This document shows positions 15,618 to 23,939 of a stretch of 35,042 nt of DNA, one piece after another. Numbering within the stretch: position 1 is the first letter of the stretch; the number at the start of each line of letters is the position of its first letter. The position numbers were made by a program, and so were the translations under genes. The stretch lies in contig CAZQRW010000016.1 of NCBI GenBank assembly GCA_964596115.1, forward strand, positions 1 to 35,042. The letters run 5' to 3'. This DNA comes from CAZQRW01 sp964596115 (GTDB taxonomy: Bacteria; Hydrothermota; UBA3072; B12-G15). The notes beneath the pieces were generated by a model. The model made no database searches and was not told the DNA's origin. It was given only the letters and a program-made list of their open reading frames with translations.

Positions 15618-18600
15618 AGAGAATGCATAGATTATTTTATGTCTTTGTCTTTTTTGCTCCACTCTTTGCTCTGTTTGCAAATGATGAGAGGTTATTTTCT
15701 GTAACAAGAGTGCCGGCTGTGATGATTGCGTTTGATAGATCGGGTAGTATGAACTCTCGAGTAACATTGTCCTTTTTCGGGTCGGTTGATCTACATAAGT
15801 ATTCTGGCGGTAATGCAACAGAATTGGATACCTGGTATGACTCTCTTACTGTTCCCGATAATGGAAGTATGGACGACTTTAATGGTATGCAAGCCAACGG
15901 TTATTGGGAGTTAGGATTTAAACATGCAAGGGGAGTCCCCAAGGGTACACTTCACAGGTGGGAATTGAGACTCAAGATAAATAATGTCTGGCATACATAT
16001 CAAGATAACTCTTCTACATCAATTCGGAGCTGGATGAGGACTAAAGACATCTATGTTCCTGATGCGGGTCTGGTTCAGGATGTCCAGGTTTATGTGCGGG
16101 CAACACAATCTACCTTGAGTAAACTTTATGTTAAACTAAGTATTTCACAGCGAGAGAGGAGTACCAGGATGAAGGAGGCATTAAAAGTCATTTTCGATCT
16201 ACTTGATGCAAATAACGACTTTGTTGTGGATACGCTTGATGAGAAACTACTCCCTATAACATTAAGCACCTCTTACTTTCTTGGTTGTCCTGCTTACGGT
16301 CTGCATCCATCTACTGACCCCATATACGTGCCTAACCGTTATTATAAATCTGTGAGCGGCTATGCGTTAAACCCAGAAACCTGGAAATGGGAATACCAAT
16401 CGTCCCATATTTTTTATACGGACACTTTGGGTAGTCACTTCGGTGCAGTCTGGGCTCACATGAATAACGATTATAACAATGGCTACACGCCGAATGGTCC
16501 ACTTCTTCAAAGGTCCTGGCAATATCTGAATAATTACGATACAACTGGTGCTTATATCTGCTATGACTATAGTATAATTTTTATTACAGATGGGGAATCA
16601 AATAGGTGCTTTGATTATTCTGACTGTTATGATAGTGACGGTTATAGCTCAACCGATGGTAGTAAAGAATTTGTGAGACAGGCATATAAGGCATACCACC
16701 AACATGGAATTAAGGTATATGCAGTAGGTTTTGGAACTGGTATATCCCAGGCTGGTGCAAATGATTTGAACTGGGTTGGGAGATGGGGAGGGACGCATTC
16801 CTACGCTGTTTCTGATTCAGTTACTGGAGATACGATGGCTATAAAGCCATGGTTGGGATGTAATGCTATGGGGACTCCAAGGTATACAAATCTCTCTGGT
16901 TACGCGTTTATAGCAGAGGATGCTACTGCCCTTGCAAATGCACTGGAGAGGATATTTGAAGAGATACTTTCTTCTAATTATAGTTTTTCAGGTATAGCAA
17001 TTACCTCCATTCAGGAGGAGTTCCTGGCGACACAGTATCAATCAAGGATGTACCTTGCTTCATTTCTTCCAGGTGATACACCCCTGTGGAATGGTCATCT
17101 AAAGGCGCTCAGGTTACCACTTAATACAATTAGCTTTAGTCTTGATTCTATACCCGATTCCTTGCTTATTTGGGATGCTGGAGATACATTGAGGGTCACA
17201 GATCCGTCATCAAGAAATATATATGGAGTAAAGAATGAAGCACTTGAACCATTTGATAGTCTACATTTTTCCCCTTCAGACCTTGATGTTTCTACGTATT
17301 CTGAAGTGAGTGCAATAGTTAATCTGGTCAGGAGTGGTAGCCCCTCCCCTGTTGACACTTCGTATCTTGGGGATATTTTCCATTCAGCACCGCTGAGGAT
17401 ACATATACCGAATGTATTCTATGAGGATGATGACTTCTGGAAATTCAGAGTAGATATGCAGAGTGGTAGGAACCCTGCTGTATATGTTGGAGCAAATGAC
17501 GGGATGTTACACTGTTTTGATGATTCTACTGGAGACGAGTTATGGGCAATTATACCTAATGATCAACTCCCGAGGCTAAAGAATTTAGCACTTGCGCATA
17601 CGTATTATATTGACGCTTCTCCACAGGCGGCGGATGTCTGGTTCCCATCAGAGGAGGCAGATAGTTTCAAGAATTCATACGAATGGAAAACAGTTTTGAT
17701 GTTTGGTGAGAGAGATGGTGGAAGGGGGTATACCGCCATTGATGTAACCTATCCAACCAGTCCAAATTATCTTTTTGAATTTACCAATGATTCCCTTGGT
17801 TACACGTGGAGTGAGCCAAGGATTTTCAAAGTAAACAGAATTTGTAGGATTTCCAGTGATACTGTGGAAAGATTTATGGGATTTTTTGGTGGCGGTTTCT
17901 GGCCTGACTCCCTCTGGAACACCCTTACAGATCCTGGAGATATTCCAGGAAATAGCATCTATGCGCTGGACATTTATGAAATGTCCGAGGGTAATAATGA
18001 CCAGTGGTGGAATATACCTCCAGCATCGGGATTCCATATGAATTGGCCATTTCCTGCTGCACCTACCCTATTTAACAGAAATCCAGAAAGTGATAATATC
18101 TATGATGTAATGTACATTGGGGATATGGATGGGCAGGTCTGGAAGGTTGATTTGAGTGATCCGGACCCTGAAAACTGGGAAGCGAGAGTAATATTCAGGG
18201 CTAAACAGCCTGATGATAGTACTGATTACGATCATTGGCAGCCCATTTTTTATCCAATCACTGTTGTGAAAAATGGTCAAAATACCTGGTTGTTGTTTGG
18301 GACTGGCGATAGGGCAAATGTACTTCGTACAGGTACCCTCAATAGATTTTATGCAGTGCTTGATACGACACCAGTAAGTGGAGCTTATATAACAGAATCT
18401 CAGCTAAAGAAAGTTTCCCCTGACGGATATCTTACTGCCGGGGAGTTGATGCACAATTACAGAGGTTGGTATATAAAATTTTCAGATTATTCAGGTTATC
18501 ATAACGGTGAAAAGGTAGTAACATATGCCACTGCATTTCTTGATACTGTTACATTTATGACATATAGGCCGAATGTTGGAATAGTAACCGACCCCTGTGC

Positions 18601-18829
18601 AATTGGAGCTGGTTTCTCAAGGCTCTATAAGTTTCAGATTACCTCTGGAAGATTTAACGGAGCCTTGCCATATATAGAGATGGGACAAGGCCTGCCCCAG
18701 GCACCAAAGTATAATTTCAATATGAGCGGTGAGGGTATTGAAATTAATCATACCAGTGGGAAAATCGAGATTCAAAAGAGAAGGACTATTGGTGCTCTAA
18801 AGAAACTGCTATGGTGGAAAGAATATTGA
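15614..18829 (+). CDS. PilY1-like type IV pilus tip-associated protein
   Basis: The 1071-residue exported protein has a signal peptide (residues 1-22, cut after ALFA). A von Willebrand A-type domain begins with the metal site D41-x-S43-x-S45 (FDRSGSM), and IIFITDGESN follows around residue 320. An insertion holds an EF-hand-like loop, DANNDFVVDTLD (residues 198-209). The C-terminal half is a PilY1-type beta-propeller: VYVGANDGMLHCFD near 625, FGERDGGRGYTAIDV, MYIGDMDGQVWKVDL and LLFGTGDRAN. PilY1 proteins promote pilus extension, adhesion and surface sensing. The minor-pilin neighbours fully support this call. A strong TAGGAGGTG precedes the ATG. It overlaps the following lipoprotein gene by 19 bases. 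Confidence 0.93.
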   Translation: MKRMHRLFYVFVFFAPLFALFANDERLFSVTRVPAVMIAFDRSGSMNSRVTLSFFGSVDLHKYSGGNATELDTWYDSLTVPDNGSMDDFNGMQANGYWELGFKHARGVPKGTLHRWELRLKINNVWHTYQDNSSTSIRSWMRTKDIYVPDAGLVQDVQVYVRATQSTLSKLYVKLSISQRERSTRMKEALKVIFDLLDANNDFVVDTLDEKLLPITLSTSYFLGCPAYGLHPSTDPIYVPNRYYKSVSGYALNPETWKWEYQSSHIFYTDTLGSHFGAVWAHMNNDYNNGYTPNGPLLQRSWQYLNNYDTTGAYICYDYSIIFITDGESNRCFDYSDCYDSDGYSSTDGSKEFVRQAYKAYHQHGIKVYAVGFGTGISQAGANDLNWVGRWGGTHSYAVSDSVTGDTMAIKPWLGCNAMGTPRYTNLSGYAFIAEDATALANALERIFEEILSSNYSFSGIAITSIQEEFLATQYQSRMYLASFLPGDTPLWNGHLKALRLPLNTISFSLDSIPDSLLIWDAGDTLRVTDPSSRNIYGVKNEALEPFDSLHFSPSDLDVSTYSEVSAIVNLVRSGSPSPVDTSYLGDIFHSAPLRIHIPNVFYEDDDFWKFRVDMQSGRNPAVYVGANDGMLHCFDDSTGDELWAIIPNDQLPRLKNLALAHTYYIDASPQAADVWFPSEEADSFKNSYEWKTVLMFGERDGGRGYTAIDVTYPTSPNYLFEFTNDSLGYTWSEPRIFKVNRICRISSDTVERFMGFFGGGFWPDSLWNTLTDPGDIPGNSIYALDIYEMSEGNNDQWWNIPPASGFHMNWPFPAAPTLFNRNPESDNIYDVMYIGDMDGQVWKVDLSDPDPENWEARVIFRAKQPDDSTDYDHWQPIFYPITVVKNGQNTWLLFGTGDRANVLRTGTLNRFYAVLDTTPVSGAYITESQLKKVSPDGYLTAGELMHNYRGWYIKFSDYSGYHNGEKVVTYATAFLDTVTFMTYRPNVGIVTDPCAIGAGFSRLYKFQITSGRFNGALPYIEMGQGLPQAPKYNFNMSGEGIEINHTSGKIEIQKRRTIGALKKLLWWKEY

Positions 18830-19680
18830 GATATTTATTGATAGTTCTCCTCGTCCTGCTTGTTGGATGTAAAGGGAAGAGAGGAAAACAAGGAAAACAG
18901 AGAAATATGGGGGTGACAGGATATATTGAACCATCAAGTCCAAAATCAAATACCAAACTCCTCCTCCACTATGTATCACCCCCAGGAACTAAAATATTAT
19001 GGTTTGTAAATAATATTTTAGTTCTGGAAGGTTCGGATACCCTGTCCCCCTCTAATTTTAACAGTGGAGATACCGTTAAGGTAGTATTGGAAGCATCAAC
19101 AGGAAAGAGAACTACCCTTGGCTCTGTTGTTATATTGAATACAATTCCTGTGATCAAATCAGGTAGAGTTCTTCCAGAAAACCCTGTTAATGGACAGGAA
19201 CTATATGTAGAGGCACAACCATATGATGAGGATGGGGATGAGGTAAGTTTAAAAGTTAAATGGTATATAAATGGAAAATTTGTGTTTGAAGGCGATACTT
19301 TACCCGGAGATAAGATCAAGGCAGGAGACCTTGTGACATGTGAAGTGATCCCATATGATGGTGTGAGTTATGGCAGGCCTTTAAAATTAAATGTTCCAAA
19401 GATTGTTCAAAACACCCCGCCCAGAATTATAGCTGGCAAGGGGTATTTTGTTGATAAGACATTTATAATGCCTATACATGTTGAGGATCCGGATGGGGAT
19501 AAATTTAATGTTACCATTGAGAAAGGTCCTGAAGGAATAGAGATAAAATCTGATACTCTCTTCTGGGAGTGTTCTCTGGATTCTTCTGCAACTTTACCTG
19601 TAGAAGTTAAGGCAGAGGACGATAAACATGGGGTGACGACACTCAAGTTTAATATTGTTGTAAAAAAGACGAAAGAATGA
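18811..19680 (+). CDS. Ig-like repeat lipoprotein downstream of pilY1
   Basis: The 289-residue protein carries a lipoprotein signal with the lipobox LVGC at C20. A Lys/Arg-rich linker follows (KGKRGKQGKQ), and then about three beta-sandwich units of some 80 residues. Units two and three carry cadherin- or Ig-like calcium motifs, YDEDGDEVSLKVKWYING and EDPDGDKFNVTIEKG. It should be anchored to a membrane and face the periplasm or surface. Its start lies inside the 3' end of pilY1 with no obvious Shine-Dalgarno, so it is translationally dependent on pilY1. It might act as a partner of the pilus tip or as an anchor; the function is not known. Confidence 0.75.
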   Translation: MVERILRYLLIVLLVLLVGCKGKRGKQGKQRNMGVTGYIEPSSPKSNTKLLLHYVSPPGTKILWFVNNILVLEGSDTLSPSNFNSGDTVKVVLEASTGKRTTLGSVVILNTIPVIKSGRVLPENPVNGQELYVEAQPYDEDGDEVSLKVKWYINGKFVFEGDTLPGDKIKAGDLVTCEVIPYDGVSYGRPLKLNVPKIVQNTPPRIIAGKGYFVDKTFIMPIHVEDPDGDKFNVTIEKGPEGIEIKSDTLFWECSLDSSATLPVEVKAEDDKHGVTTLKFNIVVKKTKE

Positions 19681-20273
19681 TTTTTATACTTTTTCTTCGT
19701 CTTTCCTTCTCTCCCCAATCCATTAATTTTGGGTATGGAGAGAAGGGACGAGAATATAATTATATTATTAAAATTACAAATGATTGGGTAGATACAGCAT
19801 ACATAAAAAAGATTTTTTCAAGTTGCGGATGTACAGGTGTTAAGGTTCCGTCAAAGAAAATTCCTCCCAGAGGCTCTGTGCCTCTTCTTTTCACCTTCCG
19901 TTTTTATAAAAGGTTTCCCGATAATGTAGAGAAATATATATATATGTATGATAGGGGAATGCATTTTTATAGTTTTGTTTTTTATATGCATTCGGGTAAA
20001 AATCCTCCTGTAGAAATGATTCAACACAACGAAAACATTGAGTTTGTTAATAAAACATCCAGAAAGCTTAAATTGAAGCTATTACCTCCTTTTGGATTTG
20101 ATGTTAAGAATAATATTTCTATTTCCCCTAATAGCAAAAGAAATTTAAAATTTAAATGGAATATTGATGGTTATGTATCTTTTTATTATCTAAATAAAAT
20201 AGCTCTTCCTGTTGAAATAAATGGTGAAAGGTATATATTTAATATAAAGGTGGGGAGTGGTCGCTCCAATTAA
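19677..20273 (+). CDS. DUF1573-like exported protein whose 3' end overlaps rnpB
   Basis: The 198-residue protein opens with a hydrophobic stretch (MIFILFLRLSFS). It then has the DUF1573 pattern of an Ig-like domain: INFGYGEKGREYNYIIKITN, followed by IKKIFSSCGCTGVKVPSKKIPPRGS with the CxC typical of the family. The domain fills roughly residues 15-110; the C-terminal 80 residues are beta-rich and unassigned. It overlaps the lipoprotein gene by 4 bases and ends the pilin operon. The last 28 bases, including the TAA stop, lie inside the predicted RNase P RNA, and its promoter sits in the codons before that. Confidence 0.72.
   Translation: MIFILFLRLSFSPQSINFGYGEKGREYNYIIKITNDWVDTAYIKKIFSSCGCTGVKVPSKKIPPRGSVPLLFTFRFYKRFPDNVEKYIYMYDRGMHFYSFVFYMHSGKNPPVEMIQHNENIEFVNKTSRKLKLKLLPPFGFDVKNNISISPNSKRNLKFKWNIDGYVSFYYLNKIALPVEINGERYIFNIKVGSGRSN
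20212..20239 (+). promoter_or_regulatory. rnpB promoter inside the upstream coding region
   Basis: TTGAAA (20212-20217) and TATATT (20234-20239) are 16 bases apart. A start 7 bases beyond the -10 box is 20246, exactly the first base of the P1 helix of the RNase P RNA. The boxes match the consensus at 5 of 6 positions each and lie in the last codons of the DUF1573 gene. Confidence 0.7.
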
Positions 20274-20571
20274 ATGGAGAGGAAAGTCCGGACACCGCAG
20301 GGAAGGATGCCTCAGGAAACTGAGGACAACCGTTGTTAAGGACGGTTGATGGAAAGTACCACAGAAAATATACCGCTCTGCGCTTGAAAAAGTGCAAAGC
20401 AAGGGTGAAAAGGTAGGGTAAGAGCCTACCGCTCTCTATGGTAACTGGAGAGGCAGGGGAAACCCCATCCGGTGCAAGGCCAAGCAGGGGATGGTTGTCC
20501 CAACCGATACCCCGGGTAGGCCGCTTAGAGCAATGACCACTTAAAACAGAATCTGGCTTATCCCCACCTTT
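20246..20571 (+). ncRNA. rnpB: RNase P RNA (bacterial type A)
   Basis: This is the catalytic RNA that trims the 5' leader from precursor tRNAs. The 5' conserved region GAGGAAAGTCCGGAC begins at 20279. AAGGGTGAAAAGGTAGGG is followed by TAAGAGCCTACCGC, then GGTGCAAGGCCAAGCAGGGG, and the 3' ACAGAATCTGGCTTA. P1 pairs AAAGGTGGGG (20246-20255) with CCCCACCTTT (20562-20571). P2 pairs GTGGTC (20257-20262) with GACCAC (20535-20540). P3 is only a five-pair hairpin, CTCCA/TGGAG (20264-20279). The length, about 326 bases, is on the short side for type A. The upstream gene's stop codon is located in the P3 loop. Confidence 0.96.
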
Positions 20572-20602
20572 ACATTTTTATGTTATTCCGAGAATTTAGA
20601 TT

Positions 20603-20624
20603 GTGAGGATCCCTTCACTTTTTT
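20603..20624 (+). terminator. intrinsic terminator after rnpB
   Basis: GTGAGG (20603-20608) pairs with CTTCAC (20613-20618), with one G-T pair, around an ATCC loop, and six T follow directly. The T-run ends three bases before the -35 box of the smc promoter. Confidence 0.7.
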
Positions 20625-20626
20625 CC

Positions 20627-20654
20627 TTGACATTTGTTCCAAAGAGGGTAAATT
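20627..20654 (+). promoter_or_regulatory. smc promoter, leaderless type
   Basis: A perfect TTGACA (20627-20632) is followed after 16 bases by TAAATT (20649-20654). Six bases later is the smc ATG, so the predicted transcript starts on that ATG. A GAGGG run exists but lies 12 bases before the ATG and inside the promoter. Confidence 0.65.
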
Positions 20655-20660
20655 TTTTCA

Positions 20661-23600
20661 ATGGTACTTAAAAGGCTTATTCTTTCAGGATTTAAATCCT
20701 TCCCTAAAAAGACAGTAATTAACTTTAATAGAGGTTTTACTGCCATTGTTGGACCAAATGGAAGTGGAAAATCAAACATTATAGATGGGATAAGATGGGG
20801 CCTTGGCACCCTTAGTGCGAAGGAATTAAGGGGAGAGAAAATGGAAGATGTTATTTTTTTCGGTACGGAGAGTAAGCCCCCACTCAATATGGCTGAAGTC
20901 CAGATTATCTTTGAGAATAATGGTAAAATTCCCCTTGATTATGACGAAGTTGAGGTCAAAAGACGATATTTTCTTGGTGGTGAGAGTGAATATTATATCA
21001 ACGGAGTACCATGTAGATTAAAAGATATTGTAGAGAATTTTGCCAATACAGGACTTTTATATAGTATACTCGACCAAACTCTCATTGAGCAATTTCTTCT
21101 TATGGATAATATAAAAAGAAGACAACTTTTTGAGAGTGTGTCAGGTTTGGGCAAGTACAGAGAAGACCGAAAGGAGGCTGAGTATCAGTTAAGGAGGGCA
21201 TTAAGTAATCTTGAAAAATTGGATATATTGATTGGAGAAAAAAAGAGGGTGCTTCGTTCGTTGAGAGCACAGGCAGAGAAGGCAAAAAAATTCAGGCGCT
21301 TAAAAGAGAGTCTAAAAGAAAAATCTATTTTACTTGCGTCCCATAATATTTATTCTATCGACACAAAACTGAAGAATCTTTACGAATCAATAGATGATAT
21401 GAAAACGAAAATCGATATAAAGATAAAAGAACGCGCACTTTTGCAGGCCGACAGAGAGAAACTGCTGAAGAGTTCTAATGAGGTTAGGAGTGATGCTGAG
21501 CGTTTGAACGAAGAAATACAGGTGTTAAATGAACTTTTATTAAAAAAGAATGGAGATTATTCAAGGCTTAAGGGTAGATTAGATGAGATGGAACATACTG
21601 CACTTAATTTCAGGGATCTTGAGTCTATTGATTTTGATTCAGAAAAAGAAGAAAGCAAAAAAATAGTTCGGAAAATAAATGAGCTAAAATCCGATCTCCA
21701 GTCCTCTGAAAAAAAACTTGAGAGCTTAATCAATGAGTTTTCCAGATTAAATAACAATTTATTTCAGAAAGAATCCCAGGTTTTACGAGCTCAGATGGAA
21801 TTAAATAGCAACAAAAAAAGAATTGAAGAAGAGATTAAAGAGAGTAATGCACTTAAGGAGCGTGTAAAGAAAAATGATAATGAGAAGAATTTACTAAATC
21901 AGGAAAAAAGGAAATTAGATTTTACACTCAGGGAAAACACTGAGCTAATAAATAAATTATACTCTAATAGAGAAAATTTGAGGAAAAAAAGATCTATAAT
22001 TTTAAAGAAAATAAGTGAAAATGAGAGAATCATAGCTAACCTTGAAGCAAGAAAGGATGCAATAGAGTCTATTGAGGTAGAAGAGATAGACAGGGCAAGT
22101 TCATTGGCAAAAAAATTGCAAATGAAAATTCTTGGTGAAAATATCGAGATCGAAGAGGGGTATGAAAAGGCCGTAGAGAGTGTATTGGAAGAGAAGATTT
22201 TTGCCATTTTAGGAAAGCGAAAGGATATAGATAAAATAATAAGGGATACATCAAGTAAAGAAATGGGAGAAATAATATTCGCGAATGAAGACACAGGTTA
22301 CGAAGGGGATATAAAGGGTGATCTCATTCATAGAATTAAAAAGGGCCCAGGTGGTGTGCTTAGTTTTCTCTTCAATAATGTTTATGTTGTAAAAACCATT
22401 GATGAAGCCCTGGAAAAGGCAACTAATGATGCCCGCTCTACTTTTGTGACACCTGAAGGGCACATTGTTTCAGGCCCAATAATTAAGCTATATGGAAACA
22501 AAAAGGGTATATTGGTAAAGAAAAGCAATTTAAGAGAAATTTCTGAAAAGATTCAAAAGATAGCGACTGCTCTATCTAAATTGAATGAAGAAAATAGATC
22601 CTTGAAAAGTGCCATTGACGAGTTGCAGGCTGCAATTTCTTCTGCAGAAAAGAAAAGAGAAGAATTGATCTCTGAAAAATCAAGGATAGAGAGCAAAATT
22701 ACGGAGTTTCGATACATAGAGGATATTTCCAGAGGGGAAGTGGAAAAGAGGGAAAGTATAGTAAAATCTTTGAAGAAGGGGATGGATTCTATCGAGTTGG
22801 AGTTAAAGAAAGACAAGGAAGAAATAAAAATTATCAAAACTGAGTTAATACATATAGGTGGAACAAAGGAGGAAATACAACATCATATTGAAAATGTTAG
22901 GGAAATGCTCAGGCGTTTTGAGGAAAAGAATAGTACAATATTAGAGAAACTTTCAAGGTATGAAAAGTTTAAGAGAGTAGGCGAAGAAAAAGAAAAGGTT
23001 GTTGAAAATATGAAATGCTTGAGAAAAGAAATTGCCGATTATAATAAAAAATTGGAGGCTCTAACCCAAAGAAGAAAAAGTAAAATGGAGACCCTTGAAG
23101 AAATGCAAACGAATACTAAACAAATGGATAATAGTGTAAATTCTCTTACTATTGAAATTGAAAATTTAAATGGTCAACTGGAGGAGATGCGAATTTTAGT
23201 TTCTGAATATGAAAGCGAAAAACAGAATATTATTGAAAATACCTATAGAGGCTTTGGAGTAAAGGTGACTCCCTTGAATGTTGAAGAGGCAGAGTTACTC
23301 CAACCTGAGATCGAGAATATCAAAAAAAAGATTGAAAGAATAGGTGATGTAAATCTGCTTTCACTTGAGGAATCCGAAAAGGTATCCGATGAATTAAATA
23401 GGCTTGAAAAGGGTAGGGTAGATTTACAAAAGGCGAAAAAGAATATTGAAGATACGATTTCTTCCATTGATGAAAAGGCAGAAAATAAATTTATGATAAC
23501 CTTTAACAAAATCAGAGAGAATTTTGTAAGAATTTTTAAGATACTTTTTGAGGGTGGAGAAGCAGATATTAAACTGGAAGGCGATAGGCCCCTTGAGTCA

Positions 23601-23939
23601 GTAATTAATATCTATGCCAGACCAAAAGGGAAAAAGACAAAAAGGCTTGAGTCACTTTCAACAGGAGAAAAAACTCTAACGTCAATTGCTCTATTATTTG
23701 GAATAATGCTTTCAAAAAAAACTGGCATATTTATTCTGGACGAAATAGATGCTCCCCTGGATGAAAAAAATATTGAAAGGTTTCTTGCTTTTATAAGAGA
23801 AATAGCGGAAGAATCCCAGGTTATAATTGTAACCCATAATAGGAGAACTATGGAGGATGCTGAGTTTATTTATGGGGTTACTATGGAAAATCCTGGTATT
23901 TCAAAAATTCTCACTGTTGATAGGAAGATGATATTATGA
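20661..23939 (+). CDS. smc: chromosome segregation ATPase SMC
   Basis: This 1092-residue SMC protein has the Walker A site GPNGSGKS (residues 31-38) in the N-terminal head, a long first coiled coil, and a hinge around residues 480-620 (GPGGVLSFLFNNVYVVKTIDEA and FVTPEGHIVSGPIIKLYG). A second coiled coil leads to the C-terminal head with the signature LSTGEKTLTSIALLFGIML near 998 and Walker B IFILDEIDAPLDE near 1023. With ScpA and ScpB it compacts and separates chromosomes. The signature has Thr where LSGGE is usual. The length is slightly below the common 1150-1190. It overlaps ugd by 4 bases. Confidence 0.96.
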   Translation: MVLKRLILSGFKSFPKKTVINFNRGFTAIVGPNGSGKSNIIDGIRWGLGTLSAKELRGEKMEDVIFFGTESKPPLNMAEVQIIFENNGKIPLDYDEVEVKRRYFLGGESEYYINGVPCRLKDIVENFANTGLLYSILDQTLIEQFLLMDNIKRRQLFESVSGLGKYREDRKEAEYQLRRALSNLEKLDILIGEKKRVLRSLRAQAEKAKKFRRLKESLKEKSILLASHNIYSIDTKLKNLYESIDDMKTKIDIKIKERALLQADREKLLKSSNEVRSDAERLNEEIQVLNELLLKKNGDYSRLKGRLDEMEHTALNFRDLESIDFDSEKEESKKIVRKINELKSDLQSSEKKLESLINEFSRLNNNLFQKESQVLRAQMELNSNKKRIEEEIKESNALKERVKKNDNEKNLLNQEKRKLDFTLRENTELINKLYSNRENLRKKRSIILKKISENERIIANLEARKDAIESIEVEEIDRASSLAKKLQMKILGENIEIEEGYEKAVESVLEEKIFAILGKRKDIDKIIRDTSSKEMGEIIFANEDTGYEGDIKGDLIHRIKKGPGGVLSFLFNNVYVVKTIDEALEKATNDARSTFVTPEGHIVSGPIIKLYGNKKGILVKKSNLREISEKIQKIATALSKLNEENRSLKSAIDELQAAISSAEKKREELISEKSRIESKITEFRYIEDISRGEVEKRESIVKSLKKGMDSIELELKKDKEEIKIIKTELIHIGGTKEEIQHHIENVREMLRRFEEKNSTILEKLSRYEKFKRVGEEKEKVVENMKCLRKEIADYNKKLEALTQRRKSKMETLEEMQTNTKQMDNSVNSLTIEIENLNGQLEEMRILVSEYESEKQNIIENTYRGFGVKVTPLNVEEAELLQPEIENIKKKIERIGDVNLLSLEESEKVSDELNRLEKGRVDLQKAKKNIEDTISSIDEKAENKFMITFNKIRENFVRIFKILFEGGEADIKLEGDRPLESVINIYARPKGKKTKRLESLSTGEKTLTSIALLFGIMLSKKTGIFILDEIDAPLDEKNIERFLAFIREIAEESQVIIVTHNRRTMEDAEFIYGVTMENPGISKILTVDRKMIL

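Noticed and set aside
20661..23939. Truncated or broken smc
   Set aside because: Both ATPase heads, hinge and signature are present; the somewhat short coiled coils and Thr in LSTGE are within family variation.
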